Positions 30,101 through 41,323 of a stretch of DNA of 64,000 bases are shown here, one piece after another. The DNA lies in NCBI RefSeq assembly GCF_030814435.1, contig NZ_JAUSUW010000009.1, forward strand, positions 124,001 to 188,000. Reading direction: 5' to 3'. Position numbers and translations under genes: made by a program. The stretch comes from Peteryoungia aggregata LMG 23059. GTDB taxonomy: Bacteria > Pseudomonadota > Alphaproteobacteria > Rhizobiales > Rhizobiaceae. The notes under the pieces are model-generated. The model was not told where the DNA came from. It saw only the letters and a list, made by a program, of their open reading frames with translations, and searched no databases. The number at the start of each line of letters is the position of its first letter. The stretch's first letter is position 1.

Positions 30101-31111
30101 TCAGTGTTTCGAGAACACGTAGTCCGTTTCCTGGCGCAGCACTTCGCCCGGGCGCAGGACCGCATCGGGAAAGTTCGGCTTGTTGATCGCATCCGGCCAA
30201 ATCTGTGTTTCCATGCAAAAGCCGGAAAATGCACCGTAGCGGCGCCCCTCGAGACCTGGCACGGCGGGCCCCACCTTGCCACCGGCGTAGAACTGCACGC
30301 CCGGCTCCGTCGTCAGGATCTCCATGGTCACGCCTGAATTGACGCTGCGGGCGAGGGCAACACTGCGCTTGGCCACACGGCTGCTCGACAGACAGAAATT
30401 GTGATCGTAGCCCATCTGCCCGCCATCCACCTCAAGCCGAATCGGGCGCATCTCGCGAAAATCGAAGGCGGTGTTTTCCACCGGGCGAATCTCTCCCGTC
30501 GGGATCAGCCTCTCGTCCACCGGGGTATAGTGATCGGCTGCGATCATCATGTCATGGCCGAGAATATCGGTCCGGCCATCCAGGTTGAAATAAGCGTGGT
30601 GGCAGACGTTGGCGATCGTCGGCCTGTCCGTCACGGTCTCGTAGAGTGCCGAAAAGACGCCGCCTTCCTTGACGGCGAAGGTGGCGCGGGTCCGGGTCGT
30701 GCCCGGATATCCGGCGCGCCCATCCGGATCTGCGATCTCCATCACGACATGGCTTGCGCCATGTTCTAGGATCGTCCAGTTCCGACGTCCCATGCCGTCC
30801 GAGCCGCCATGAAGGTGGGTCACGCCCTTTTCATTCAGTTCCAGCTGGTAGTCCACGCCATCCAAGGAGAAGCGCCCATTGCCGATCCGGTTGGCGCAGC
30901 GGCCTGGGGTGGCGCCGAAATAGGGTGAGTGCTGGAGATAACTCGGAAGGTCCTCGAAGCCGAGCACCAGCGGAGCGTCATGATCCACAAGCCGTAGATC
31001 CTGGAGTACCGCCCCGAAGGTTATGACGGAGGCTGTCAAGCCGCCGCCTGTCAGCACTACCTTTTCGACCGCGTCACCCGCCGGCATCACGCCGAACACT
31101 TTTTTTGTCAT
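30101..31111 (-). CDS. Galactose mutarotase (aldose 1-epimerase)
   Basis: Interconverts alpha and beta anomers of hexoses. 336 residues with the family blocks YFGATPGRCANRIGNGRFSLDG, VTHLHGGSDGMGRRNW (first catalytic His region) and NVCHHAYFNLDG (second His), ending in GFCMETQIWPDAINKPNFPD with the catalytic Glu. Located 34 nt after the VWA protein gene on the same strand. Confidence 0.92.
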   Translation of the reverse strand: MTKKVFGVMPAGDAVEKVVLTGGGLTASVITFGAVLQDLRLVDHDAPLVLGFEDLPSYLQHSPYFGATPGRCANRIGNGRFSLDGVDYQLELNEKGVTHLHGGSDGMGRRNWTILEHGASHVVMEIADPDGRAGYPGTTRTRATFAVKEGGVFSALYETVTDRPTIANVCHHAYFNLDGRTDILGHDMMIAADHYTPVDERLIPTGEIRPVENTAFDFREMRPIRLEVDGGQMGYDHNFCLSSSRVAKRSVALARSVNSGVTMEILTTEPGVQFYAGGKVGPAVPGLEGRRYGAFSGFCMETQIWPDAINKPNFPDAVLRPGEVLRQETDYVFSKH

Positions 31112-31145
31112 CGTCTGCGTCCTCGCCTCGTCTTGTCTTTTCGGA

Positions 31146-32330
31146 TCAGCGTGCCAGCTCGCGTGCCGCCTGTTCCAACCCGCCGAGTGTCAGCGGAAAC
31201 ATGCGGTTGCCGAGCAAGTGCCGAATCAGTCCCACCGACATCGTATAATCCCATCGCGGCTCCGGCAGGGGATTGATCCACAGATGCCGGCGGAAATGGT
31301 CCGTCAGCTTCGCGAGCCATGCTGCGCCACTTTCGGTGTTCCAGTGTTCGACCGAACCTCCGGGATGGGTGATTTCGTAGGGGCTCATTGCCGCGTCGCC
31401 GACAAAGATCAGGCGATAGTCCGGACCATAGGTGCGGATCAGGTCGAGTGTCGGGATCGTGTCGGAATGGCGGCGCATATTGTCCTTCCAGACGCGCTCG
31501 TAGGGGCAATTGTGGAAGTAGAAGTATTCCATGTGCCGGAATTCCGAGCGAGCGGCGGAGAATAGTTCCTCGACCCCACGCACGTGATCATCCATCGAAC
31601 CGCCAATGTCGAAGAACATCAGCAGCTTTACCGCATTGCGCCGCTCTGGCCTTGTTCTGACGTCGAGATAGCCGTGCTCTGCCGTCGATCTCACCGTGCC
31701 ATCGAGATCGAATTCCTCTGCCGCTCCATGACGCACGAAGCGGCGCAACCGCTTCAGGGCCACCTTGATGTTGCGTGTCCCCAGTTCCACCCGGTCATCC
31801 AGATTGCGGAACTCGCGCTGGTCCCAGACCTTCACGGCGCGGCGGTGCCGGCTTTCCTCCTGGCCAATGCGCACGCCTTCGGGATTGTAGCCATAGGCAC
31901 CAAAAGGTGAGGTGCCTGCCGTCCCGATCCATTTGTTGCCACCCTGGTGGCGTTCCTTCTGTTCGGCGAGGCGCTCTTTCAGCGTTTCCATCAGTCTGTC
32001 GAAACCGCCCAGGGATTCGATCAGCGCCTTGTCCTCGTCAGACAGGTGCTTTTCCGCCAGGCGGCGCAGCCAGGCCTGCGGGATTGGCACTGCCTCGGTG
32101 CCCTCGGCTGCCGCCACGTCGAAAACGCCACCGAAGATTTCGGAAAAGACCCGGTCGAACCGGTCGATGAAACGTTCGTCCTTCACCAGCGTGGTCCGGG
32201 CCAGATAATAGAAACCTTCCGGGTCAAAGGTGACGAGACCTGCCTCCAGCCCTTCCAGCAGGGCGAGATACTCGCGCAGCGTGACGGGCAGCTTTTCATC
32301 TCTCAGGCGAAGGAAGAAGGGCAGGAACAT
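31146..32330 (-). CDS. VWA domain-containing CoxE-like protein
   Basis: 394 residues. The N-terminal half resembles CoxE/ViaA-type proteins (LRDEKLPVTLREYLALLEGLEAGL). The C-terminal half is a von Willebrand A domain whose MIDAS reads FFDIGGSMDDH, so the first Ser of DxSxS is Gly. Such proteins pair with MoxR AAA ATPases to remodel or insert metals into client enzymes. The MoxR gene here (34012-34851) is on the same strand but separated by metA and a NUDIX gene. Client unknown. Confidence 0.85.
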   Translation of the reverse strand: MFLPFFLRLRDEKLPVTLREYLALLEGLEAGLVTFDPEGFYYLARTTLVKDERFIDRFDRVFSEIFGGVFDVAAAEGTEAVPIPQAWLRRLAEKHLSDEDKALIESLGGFDRLMETLKERLAEQKERHQGGNKWIGTAGTSPFGAYGYNPEGVRIGQEESRHRRAVKVWDQREFRNLDDRVELGTRNIKVALKRLRRFVRHGAAEEFDLDGTVRSTAEHGYLDVRTRPERRNAVKLLMFFDIGGSMDDHVRGVEELFSAARSEFRHMEYFYFHNCPYERVWKDNMRRHSDTIPTLDLIRTYGPDYRLIFVGDAAMSPYEITHPGGSVEHWNTESGAAWLAKLTDHFRRHLWINPLPEPRWDYTMSVGLIRHLLGNRMFPLTLGGLEQAARELAR

Positions 32331-32431
32331 CGGTCGGTATCGGTTGGACGCGGGACAGAAGAGGCCATCCTGTCACAAGGGCCGCCTTCTGTCCCGCCAA
32401 AATCAGCCCATATCCGCGCTGGCGGTTGCTC

Positions 32432-33361
32432 TCAGCCGCCGAAGTCCTTGCCGATCTCGGCGAGGTCATAGGGTGTCATCTGGTAGATCTCGTTGATCCA
32501 GTTGCCGAACAGCAAATGCGCATGGCCCCGCCAGCGGTTGAGCGGGGCCAGCGTGTCGTCGTTGTGCGGAAAATAGTTGTGCGGCAGCTTGATCGGAACG
32601 CCTGCACTCTTGTCGCGGAAATACTCGTCGCCGAGCGACGTCGAGTCATATTCGATATGATTGAACATGTAGAGGCGATTGGCCCGCGCCTCCTGCACGA
32701 GGCAGACGCCCATTTCGTCGGATTCCAGCAGGATGTTCAGGTTCTCGACCTTCTCGATGTCCTTACGGCGCACTTCCGTCCAGCGCGAGACCGGCACCTG
32801 GAAATCATCCGAGAAGCCGTTCAGATAGATTGAGGATGGCGCGAGGTTCTTGTGGCGATAGACCCCGAATGCCTTTTCCTTCAGCGCGTGTTTCGGTACC
32901 CCGTGGAAGTGGTGGATCGCGGCCATGCCGCCCCAGCACACATTCATCGTCGAATGCACGTTGGTCTCCGTCCAGTTCAGGATTTGCTCCAGTTCCGGCC
33001 AGTAGGTGACGTCCTCGAAGGGCAGTTGCTCGACCGGAGCGCCGGTGATGATGAAGCCGTCGAACTTACGGTGCTTCACCTCGTCCCAGGTCTGGTAGAA
33101 TGAAAGGAGGTGTTCCTCCGGCGTATTCTTCGCCTTGTGGCCGCCGACGCGGACCAGGGTGAGTTCGACCTGCAGGGGCGAAGCGCCAATCAAGCGGGCG
33201 AATTGCACCTCGGTCTTGATCTTGTTCGGCATGAGGTTGAGCAGGCCGATCTGCAAGGGGCGAATGTCCTGACGGACCGCCATGGTCTCGGTCATCACGC
33301 GCACACCCTCATGCACGAGCGTTTCAAAGGCGGGTAGCGTATCGGGGATCCTGATCGGCAT
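32432..33361 (-). CDS. metA: Homoserine O-acyltransferase MetA (predicted acetyl-CoA type)
   Basis: First committed step of methionine synthesis, 309 residues. Class-I glutamine-amidotransferase-like fold with nucleophile Cys142 (NVCWGG) and the HIEYDS / EYFRDK His-Glu region. The acyl-CoA specificity position 111 is Glu ([10 protein letters not shown]), which in characterised MetA proteins goes with acetyl-CoA; succinyl-CoA enzymes have Gly. Thus homoserine O-acetyltransferase is predicted. A SAM-II riboswitch lies 107 nt upstream. Confidence 0.95.
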   Translation of the reverse strand: MPIRIPDTLPAFETLVHEGVRVMTETMAVRQDIRPLQIGLLNLMPNKIKTEVQFARLIGASPLQVELTLVRVGGHKAKNTPEEHLLSFYQTWDEVKHRKFDGFIITGAPVEQLPFEDVTYWPELEQILNWTETNVHSTMNVCWGGMAAIHHFHGVPKHALKEKAFGVYRHKNLAPSSIYLNGFSDDFQVPVSRWTEVRRKDIEKVENLNILLESDEMGVCLVQEARANRLYMFNHIEYDSTSLGDEYFRDKSAGVPIKLPHNYFPHNDDTLAPLNRWRGHAHLLFGNWINEIYQMTPYDLAEIGKDFGG

Positions 33362-33467
33362 CTCTTACTCTCGACTTTCCTTGTCACGGCGGCATGAGGC
33401 CACGGAAACAAAAATACCGGCAGCTTCAATATCGCCACCGGTCCTCGGAAAGTCGTCGAACTCGCCT

Positions 33468-33527
33468 CGGCCCTTTAGCGACTTATTTTACGTGGCTGCA
33501 AGCCGGCCGGCCAAATCACCACGGAAC
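33468..33527 (-). promoter_or_regulatory. SAM-II riboswitch of metA
   Basis: Minus strand shows the compact SAM-II pattern: CGTGGTGATTTG, GGCCGGCTTGCAGCCACG and AAGTCGCTAAAGGG. CGTGG pairs with CCACG in stem P1, and the final segment forms the H-type pseudoknot. High S-adenosylmethionine should sequester the downstream sequence and lower metA expression. Confidence 0.93.
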
Positions 33528-33586
33528 AGGCGTTTATTTACGCCTGTCGGGCTCGCGAATCAATGGGGTCCCTTGTTGCTCTTGTC

Positions 33587-34011
33587 CTATCCAAACGTGT
33601 CTAGTTCGTCCGCCATTCCCATGCCGAGGTTGCGTTTGGCGACCGCGATGGGGAGCCAGTGGAGGTGGAACCGTATCGGAGCACTTCCGTCGTGCGGCGA
33701 CTGTTCCCAGTGGACCCACTCCTCAGGGTATTCACCGACGAGATCCGTCCGGAAATAGTGGCGTTGGTGCGTGATCCGCTCGTTCCCCCTGTCGAAGCTG
33801 TAGCGGTGTGAGAGGATCTGTCTGAGATCGCGCCCCGTTGCCAATCCTGTTTCCTCGTAGAATTCGCGGGCGGCAGCCTGCAGCAGGTCCTCTCCATGCT
33901 CCACCGTCCCGCCCGGGATCTGCAGCGCAATCTCGGGAAAGTCCGGCTCGTCGAATACCAGAACTCGCCCCCGCCAAACGCCGTAGATCAGGACTTTGAC
34001 CACGGGGGCCA

Positions 34012-34012
<1 letters not shown>
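33587..34012 (-). CDS. NUDIX hydrolase
   Basis: 141 residues with a complete Nudix box GGTVEHGEDLLQAAAREF plus YEETGL (Gx5Ex7REUxEExGU). It hydrolyses a nucleoside diphosphate linked to another moiety; substrate unknown. The start overlaps the MoxR stop as TGATG, so it is translationally coupled to the AAA ATPase gene. A GTG one codon earlier is an alternative start. Confidence 0.9.
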
Positions 34013-34851
<839 letters not shown>

Positions 34852-35214
34852 GATGTCAGAGCCTCGTTTGTCCTCGGCTGCAACCTAGTGAGGCCCTTCA
34901 CGCGGTGCAAGCACATGCACGGCCTTCGCCGCGCACGGCAGATAATGCTTGTCTTTTGGCTGTGATCTGACAGGCTGTTTTGCACGAATGCTGATGCGTG
35001 TCCGTCTGCAAGCGCCAGATTCCGCCAGGACGGAATACCGGGTGCCGGGCATCACCGAATTTCTCCACGACCCGACTTTCTCTCGCCGGACCATCCCATC
35101 CGGCTGCCATAGCCCGCCCACCGGCAGGCTCCCATCGACTGACAGGATTTCGTTCCGCGCGATTTGGCGCGGGCTGCCTGTCACGACCGCAGTCTTTGCG
35201 CTGCAGGAGTATCT

Positions 35215-35496
35215 ATGACCAAACACCGCTATTCCATCGGCGATCTGGTGGTTCTGAAGGACGGCCCTGTCCGTCTCGCCCGCAGTGGGGGTGCCTGCAA
35301 GGTACTGGCCACCCTGCCGGAGACTGGTGGAAGCCGCCAGTACCGTGTCCGGTTCGAAAGCGAGAGCTTCGACCGGTGTATCGCCGAAACTGACATCGAC
35401 CCCAGCCGCAGCTCGGCATCCGCTCGGGCACCGGCTCCTGCAAGCAAGGAAAACACATCATGGCTAAAGGCCAGCAGCGTTCGAACCGCGAAGTAA
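35215..35496 (+). CDS. Small protein of unknown function (SH3-like N-terminus)
   Basis: 93 residues. The first 60 (YSIGDLVVLKDG; GACKVLATLPETGGSRQYRVRFESESFDRCIAETDID) look like a small beta-barrel with alternating hydrophobics, as in SH3- or KOW-like domains. The rest is Ser/Ala/Pro-rich and probably disordered. RBS GCAGGAG precedes the ATG; an upstream GTG frame was rejected. The last 37 nt overlap the next small gene in another frame. I do not recognise a named family. Confidence 0.7.
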   Translation: MTKHRYSIGDLVVLKDGPVRLARSGGACKVLATLPETGGSRQYRVRFESESFDRCIAETDIDPSRSSASARAPAPASKENTSWLKASSVRTAK

Positions 35497-35597
35497 GAAA
35501 GCCGAAACAGGAAAAGTCGAAGCCCGCTGCGGCTCCGGTCTCGAGTTTCACCTCCCAGATCAAGAATGCCGAGGCGGCTTCGCCCAAGAAGCGCTGA
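35460..35597 (+). CDS. Small basic protein (45 aa), probably disordered
   Basis: 45 residues starting MAKGQQRSNREVRKPKQEK and ending AEAASPKKR: Lys/Arg-rich at both ends with an Ala/Ser centre. AAGGAAAA sits 6 nt before the ATG. Codon usage is in keeping with neighbours. I recall similar short MAKGQQRSNRE proteins in Rhizobiaceae annotated as hypothetical, but no function. It overlaps the preceding gene by 37 nt, suggesting coupled expression; a nucleic-acid-binding role is only a guess from charge. Confidence 0.7.
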   Translation: MAKGQQRSNREVRKPKQEKSKPAAAPVSSFTSQIKNAEAASPKKR

Positions 35598-35720
35598 GAC
35601 CGATCGGCCCGGATTGCCTCCCATAAGCCAGTCCGGGCCGCGTTTCTCGCCCGCCCGTAGGCGTGGTCTTTGCCGCATTCGCCTTTCCCTTTTGAGGCAA
35701 GATGCGCTAAGGGCTGGCGC

Positions 35721-36354
35721 ATGACTTCGACCTCTTTCACCCTGCTGCTTGGCGGCAGCCTGACAGTCACCGATCGCCTGCGGGCATTGACGCATGGTAG
35801 CCGCGTGATCGCGGCTGACAGCGGCATGCACCATGCGTCGAGCCTCGGTGTGACGCCGGAGCTCTGGGTCGGCGATTTCGACAGCAGCGATGCTGCCCTA
35901 ATTGCGCGTTTCCCGACCGTCGAACGACGTACATACCCGGCCGCCAAGGCCGTCACCGACGGAGAAATCGCGGTGGCAGAGGCCATTGCGCGCGGTGCCA
36001 CGCGGCTGATACTCGTCGGCGCGCTCGGCGGCGAGCGCTCTGATCACGCTCTGCAGCATTATCTCAATGCGCTTGGTCTGGTTGATGACGGCTACGAGGT
36101 GGTGCTGACCTCCGGTGTGGAAGAGGCCTATCCTTTTTCCGAAGAGAGCGAACTGGCGCTCGAACTGCCGAAGGGCGCTCTCTTCTCTGTCCTCGGTTTC
36201 ACGGCGCTGGAGGGGCTGACGATCCTCAACGCACGCTATCCGCTCCAGGATTTCCGATTGCCCTTCGGTTCCTCCCGCACGATATCCAATGTCGCCGAGG
36301 GGCCGATCTCGGTCTCACTTTCCCATGGTCGGGCCATACTGCTCGCCCGCCCCT

Positions 36355-36374
<20 letters not shown>
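35721..36374 (+). CDS. thiN: Thiamin pyrophosphokinase
   Basis: Transfers pyrophosphate from ATP to thiamin to make the cofactor TPP. 217 residues: LLLGGSLTVTDRL, ADSGMHHASSLGVTPELWVGDFDSS (nucleotide-binding Asp cluster) and GALGGERSDHALQHY are diagnostic, and the C-terminal thiamin-binding beta-domain (FSVLGFTALEGLTI) is present. The ATG at 35721 is preferred over an upstream frame. The ABC-F gene overlaps or closely follows it. Confidence 0.9.
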
Positions 36375-38211
<1,837 letters not shown>

Positions 38212-38230
38212 GGCTCTCCAATCTCAGCCA

Positions 38231-40009
38231 TCAGGCCTGAGCGTGTCCTGACTTTTCCAGATGAACCGCCCTCGCCCCCGTCGCATCGGCGAAGGCGTGG
38301 GATCGGCCGAGATAGATGAGCGTCGTTTCGGCGAAATCCGTCGCCAAAATTTTCGTGAGCCGGCTTTCGGTTTCCGGCTCCAGTCCTTCCAGAATATCCT
38401 GCATCACCAGCCAGCGGGGCTTGCGGATGAGGATATTGGCGAAAGCCAGCGCCATCTGCTGGTCCTTGTCGAGGATCCTCTCCCAGCGTCCCTTTTCATC
38501 AAGACGGCGGGCAAACTCGCCAAGCCCGACCGTCTGGAGAGCCGAGACGAGAGCCGCATCATCGACAGCGGCAGAGAGCGACGGATAGGTCAGAAGGCTG
38601 CGCAAACGGCCTTCGGGCAGATAACTTGTCTGCGGCACGAAGACGAGTTCATCCTCAGGCAGCAGGATGCGGCCCTCGCCATAAGGCCAGAGCTCGGCCA
38701 TGGCGTGGAAGAGCAGCTTGCGGTTGACGCCCTGGTCGCCATTGACCATCACGCGGTCGCCGGCGGAAATCACCACATCCCTTTCCTTGAGATGGAAGGC
38801 GCTTTCGCAGGCATCGCCGTTGACGCGGACGCAGATTTCGAGACCGTCCAGCCTGAGCGTGCCATCTTCGCTGCGCGCCAGCGTCAGCCGGCCCGTGCCG
38901 CCCTCGTTTTCGTTCATGGTGGTCAGCGCCGCTCTCAGCACAGTGACCCGCATCAGGGCCGCGCGCCAGTCGGCGATCTGGCCGAAATTGTCGACATACC
39001 AGCGCAATGCCGAGTAGACCTGAGTGAAGGCCGCGGCGGCCATCATCAGGCCGCCAAAGGAGATGGTCCCGGCAAAATAGGCGGGAGAAGCAATCAGGAT
39101 TGGTACGATGATCGCGAGCCACCCGAAACCGGCCGTCACCCAGGTGAGATTGGTGAGCGCCAATGCCAGATGGCGGATCGACATCAGCACCCCATCAAGC
39201 GAATCATGGATATGCTGCCGCTCGGTCGCCTCGCCGCGCGTGACGGCGATCGCCTCGAGGTTCTCGTTGGCGCGCATCAGCGAAAAGCGCAGATCCGCCT
39301 CGCGGGCGTAGCGATCGGCATTCAGCCGCGACAGCTTGCGCCCCACCAGCTGGCTGAGCAGCGACGCGGCGAGCGCATAAATGAGCGCACCCCAGACCAT
39401 GTAGCCCGGGATTTGAAAGCTCCAGTCGCCAATCTTGAAGGTGAATTCGCTGGACAGACCCCAGAGGACCCCGATGAAGCTGACGAGCAGGATCGTGGCA
39501 TTGAACAGGCCGATCGACAGCGACGTCGTCATCTCCGCCAGCTTGCGCGCGTCTTCATGCAGCCGCTGGTCCGGATTGACCCCAAGCGCACTCGAAACCG
39601 AAAGCCGGTAGGCCCGCGCGCCATTCAACCATTGATCCACGACGTCACACGACAGGCCCTCGCGCATGTGCAGCGCCGTCATCTGGTTCAGCCAGGCCTG
39701 CACAACATTCAGGACCAGCAGCACGCCGGCAATGATCGCGAAGTTGCGCAGCTCGGTCAGAAAAGCCGGCAGGTCGCGGCGTTCGAGCGCGTTGTAGAAG
39801 GGTGCGTTCCAGTGATTGAGCTGGACGGTGCCATAGACGGTGGCGAGGATCACCACAACAAGCGCAAAGGCAAAGCCGAGAATGCGGTTGCGGGCATCGG
39901 ATTTCCAGAAACTGTCCAGCGCCATGGCCAACTGACGGCTGAAACTGGCCTCGACCTCGGCAACGACGCGGTCCGTTTCGTTTCTGCCCTTCGACTGCAA
40001 GCCTGCCAT
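38231..40009 (-). CDS. SbmA/YddA-like ABC transporter with degenerate ATPase domain
   Basis: 592 residues. N-terminal ABC_membrane_2 / SbmA-BacA-like membrane domain of about six helices (residues 1-330; LNHWNAPFYNALERRD is a family signature). The C-terminal half aligns with an ABC ATPase but every motif is altered. Walker A near 420 reads NGDQGVNRKLL, so Lys becomes Arg and the Ser/Thr is lost. The signature near 518 reads LDKDQQMALAFA. Walker B near 531 reads WLVMQDILEG (catalytic Asp-Glu replaced). The H-loop His is Arg. ATP hydrolysis is doubtful; transport may be proton-driven as in SbmA/BacA. ATG 40009 preferred over GTG 40015. Confidence 0.85.
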   Translation of the reverse strand: MAGLQSKGRNETDRVVAEVEASFSRQLAMALDSFWKSDARNRILGFAFALVVVILATVYGTVQLNHWNAPFYNALERRDLPAFLTELRNFAIIAGVLLVLNVVQAWLNQMTALHMREGLSCDVVDQWLNGARAYRLSVSSALGVNPDQRLHEDARKLAEMTTSLSIGLFNATILLVSFIGVLWGLSSEFTFKIGDWSFQIPGYMVWGALIYALAASLLSQLVGRKLSRLNADRYAREADLRFSLMRANENLEAIAVTRGEATERQHIHDSLDGVLMSIRHLALALTNLTWVTAGFGWLAIIVPILIASPAYFAGTISFGGLMMAAAAFTQVYSALRWYVDNFGQIADWRAALMRVTVLRAALTTMNENEGGTGRLTLARSEDGTLRLDGLEICVRVNGDACESAFHLKERDVVISAGDRVMVNGDQGVNRKLLFHAMAELWPYGEGRILLPEDELVFVPQTSYLPEGRLRSLLTYPSLSAAVDDAALVSALQTVGLGEFARRLDEKGRWERILDKDQQMALAFANILIRKPRWLVMQDILEGLEPETESRLTKILATDFAETTLIYLGRSHAFADATGARAVHLEKSGHAQA

Positions 40010-40143
40010 GCGCACCGCTTCTCACATATCCCGATACCTTTGTAACACAGGCAAAGTGTCAATTTCCTCATGGCTGTGACGATGCGGTGAATTGTCCCCA
40101 CCTTGCGCTCGGCAAAGCGGCGCGCTATCTCAGGATTGCTCTA

Positions 40144-40237
40144 ACGGGGTGCCTTTCGATCCTAGCCGATCGGAATGCTGAGAGGCAGTGATGCCAACCC
40201 GCGGAACCTGATCCGGTTAACACCGGCGGAGGGATTA
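40144..40237 (+). promoter_or_regulatory. TPP riboswitch of thiBPQ
   Basis: ACGGGGTGCC opening strand, ATGCTGAGAGGCAG in the pyrimidine-sensor arm, then ACCCGCGGAACCTGATCCGG, TTAACACCGGCGGAGGGA in the closing arm: a textbook THI element. It ends about 60 nt before the thiB start, so TPP should repress the uptake operon. Confidence 0.95.
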
Positions 40238-40297
40238 GACGCGTCGATCGCAAAGCGCCCTATCCCGACTGCAATGATGATGAAGGAGGAGGGCGCC

Positions 40298-41317
40298 ATG
40301 CGACCCACAACTGTTTCCATGTTTATCGGCGGCGCTGCAGCCGCCATGATCGGCTTCGTCTCGCCGGCTCTGGCCGAAGCCAAGACCCTGACCGTCTACA
40401 CCTATGAGAGCTTCGTCTCGGAATGGGGTCCCGGCCCCAAGGTCAAGGAAGCCTTCGAGAAGACCTGCGCCTGCACCGTCAACTTCGTCGGCGTCGCCGA
40501 TGGCGTGGCGCTGCTGACCCGTCTCAAGCTCGAAGGCGAGACCTCGAAAGCCGACGTCGTTCTCGGGCTGGACACCAATCTCGTCGAGGAAGCCAAGCAG
40601 ACCGGTCTCTTCGAAGCGCATGGCGTTGATGCCTCGGCTGTGAAAGTGCCGGGCGGCTTCAGCGACACTGTCTTCCTGCCGTATGACTACGGCCACTTCG
40701 CCGTGATCTATGACACCGAGACGATCAAGATCCCGCCGACAAGCCTGAAGGACCTGGTCGAGGGCGATCCTGCCCAGAAGATCGTCATCCAGGACCCGCG
40801 CACCTCGACGCCGGGTCTCGGCCTGCTGCTCTGGGTCAAGTCGGTCTATGGCGACAAGGCACCGGAAGCCTGGGCCAAGCTCAAGGACCGCGTCCTGACC
40901 GTGACGCCCGGCTGGTCGGAAGCCTATGGCCTGTTCACCAAGGGCGAAGCGCCGATGGTGCTCTCCTACACCACCTCGCCGGCCTACCACATGGTCGCCG
41001 AAGAAACCGACCGCTATCAGGCGGCCGAATTCTCCGAAGGGCATTACATCCAGATCGAGGTCGCAGGCCTCCTGAAGAACGCGCCGGAAAAGGAGCTCGC
41101 CCGCCAGTTCCTCGCCTTCATGCTGCAGCCCGGTTTCCAGGACACGATCCCGACCAACAACTGGATGATGCCGGTCGCCGCCACGTCCGAGCCCCTGCCG
41201 GAGGCTTTCGGCAAGCTCGTCCAGCCAAAGACCACATTCCTGATGAGCCCGGCCGAGGTCGCTGCCAACCGTCAGGTCTGGATCGACGAGTGGCTGAAGG
41301 CCATGACGCTGAAGTAG
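40298..41317 (+). CDS. thiB: Thiamin ABC transporter substrate-binding protein
   Basis: Periplasmic binding protein for thiamin/TPP, 339 residues. Signal peptide [28 protein letters not shown], then [32 protein letters not shown], typical of ThiB. The ATG at 40298 follows GAAGGAGGAGGG; the longer ORF from 40175 was rejected because it runs through the riboswitch. First gene of thiBPQ. Confidence 0.94.
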   Translation: MRPTTVSMFIGGAAAAMIGFVSPALAEAKTLTVYTYESFVSEWGPGPKVKEAFEKTCACTVNFVGVADGVALLTRLKLEGETSKADVVLGLDTNLVEEAKQTGLFEAHGVDASAVKVPGGFSDTVFLPYDYGHFAVIYDTETIKIPPTSLKDLVEGDPAQKIVIQDPRTSTPGLGLLLWVKSVYGDKAPEAWAKLKDRVLTVTPGWSEAYGLFTKGEAPMVLSYTTSPAYHMVAEETDRYQAAEFSEGHYIQIEVAGLLKNAPEKELARQFLAFMLQPGFQDTIPTNNWMMPVAATSEPLPEAFGKLVQPKTTFLMSPAEVAANRQVWIDEWLKAMTLK

Positions 41318-41323
41318 CTCTGG

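Noticed and set aside
34949..35218. 89-codon plus-strand frame ending ATGA at the next gene
   Set aside because: Begins with TTG, lacks RBS and family resemblance; kept only as a low-interest finding.
38261..40045. 594-codon plus-strand frame opposite the SbmA/YddA-like gene
   Set aside because: It mirrors the real gene almost base for base, has an Arg/His/Gln-rich composition, no family resemblance and no RBS. It results from GC3 bias in the opposite frame.
40175..40297. N-terminal extension of thiB
   Set aside because: It runs through the TPP riboswitch; the ATG after GGAGGAGGG begins a proper signal peptide.
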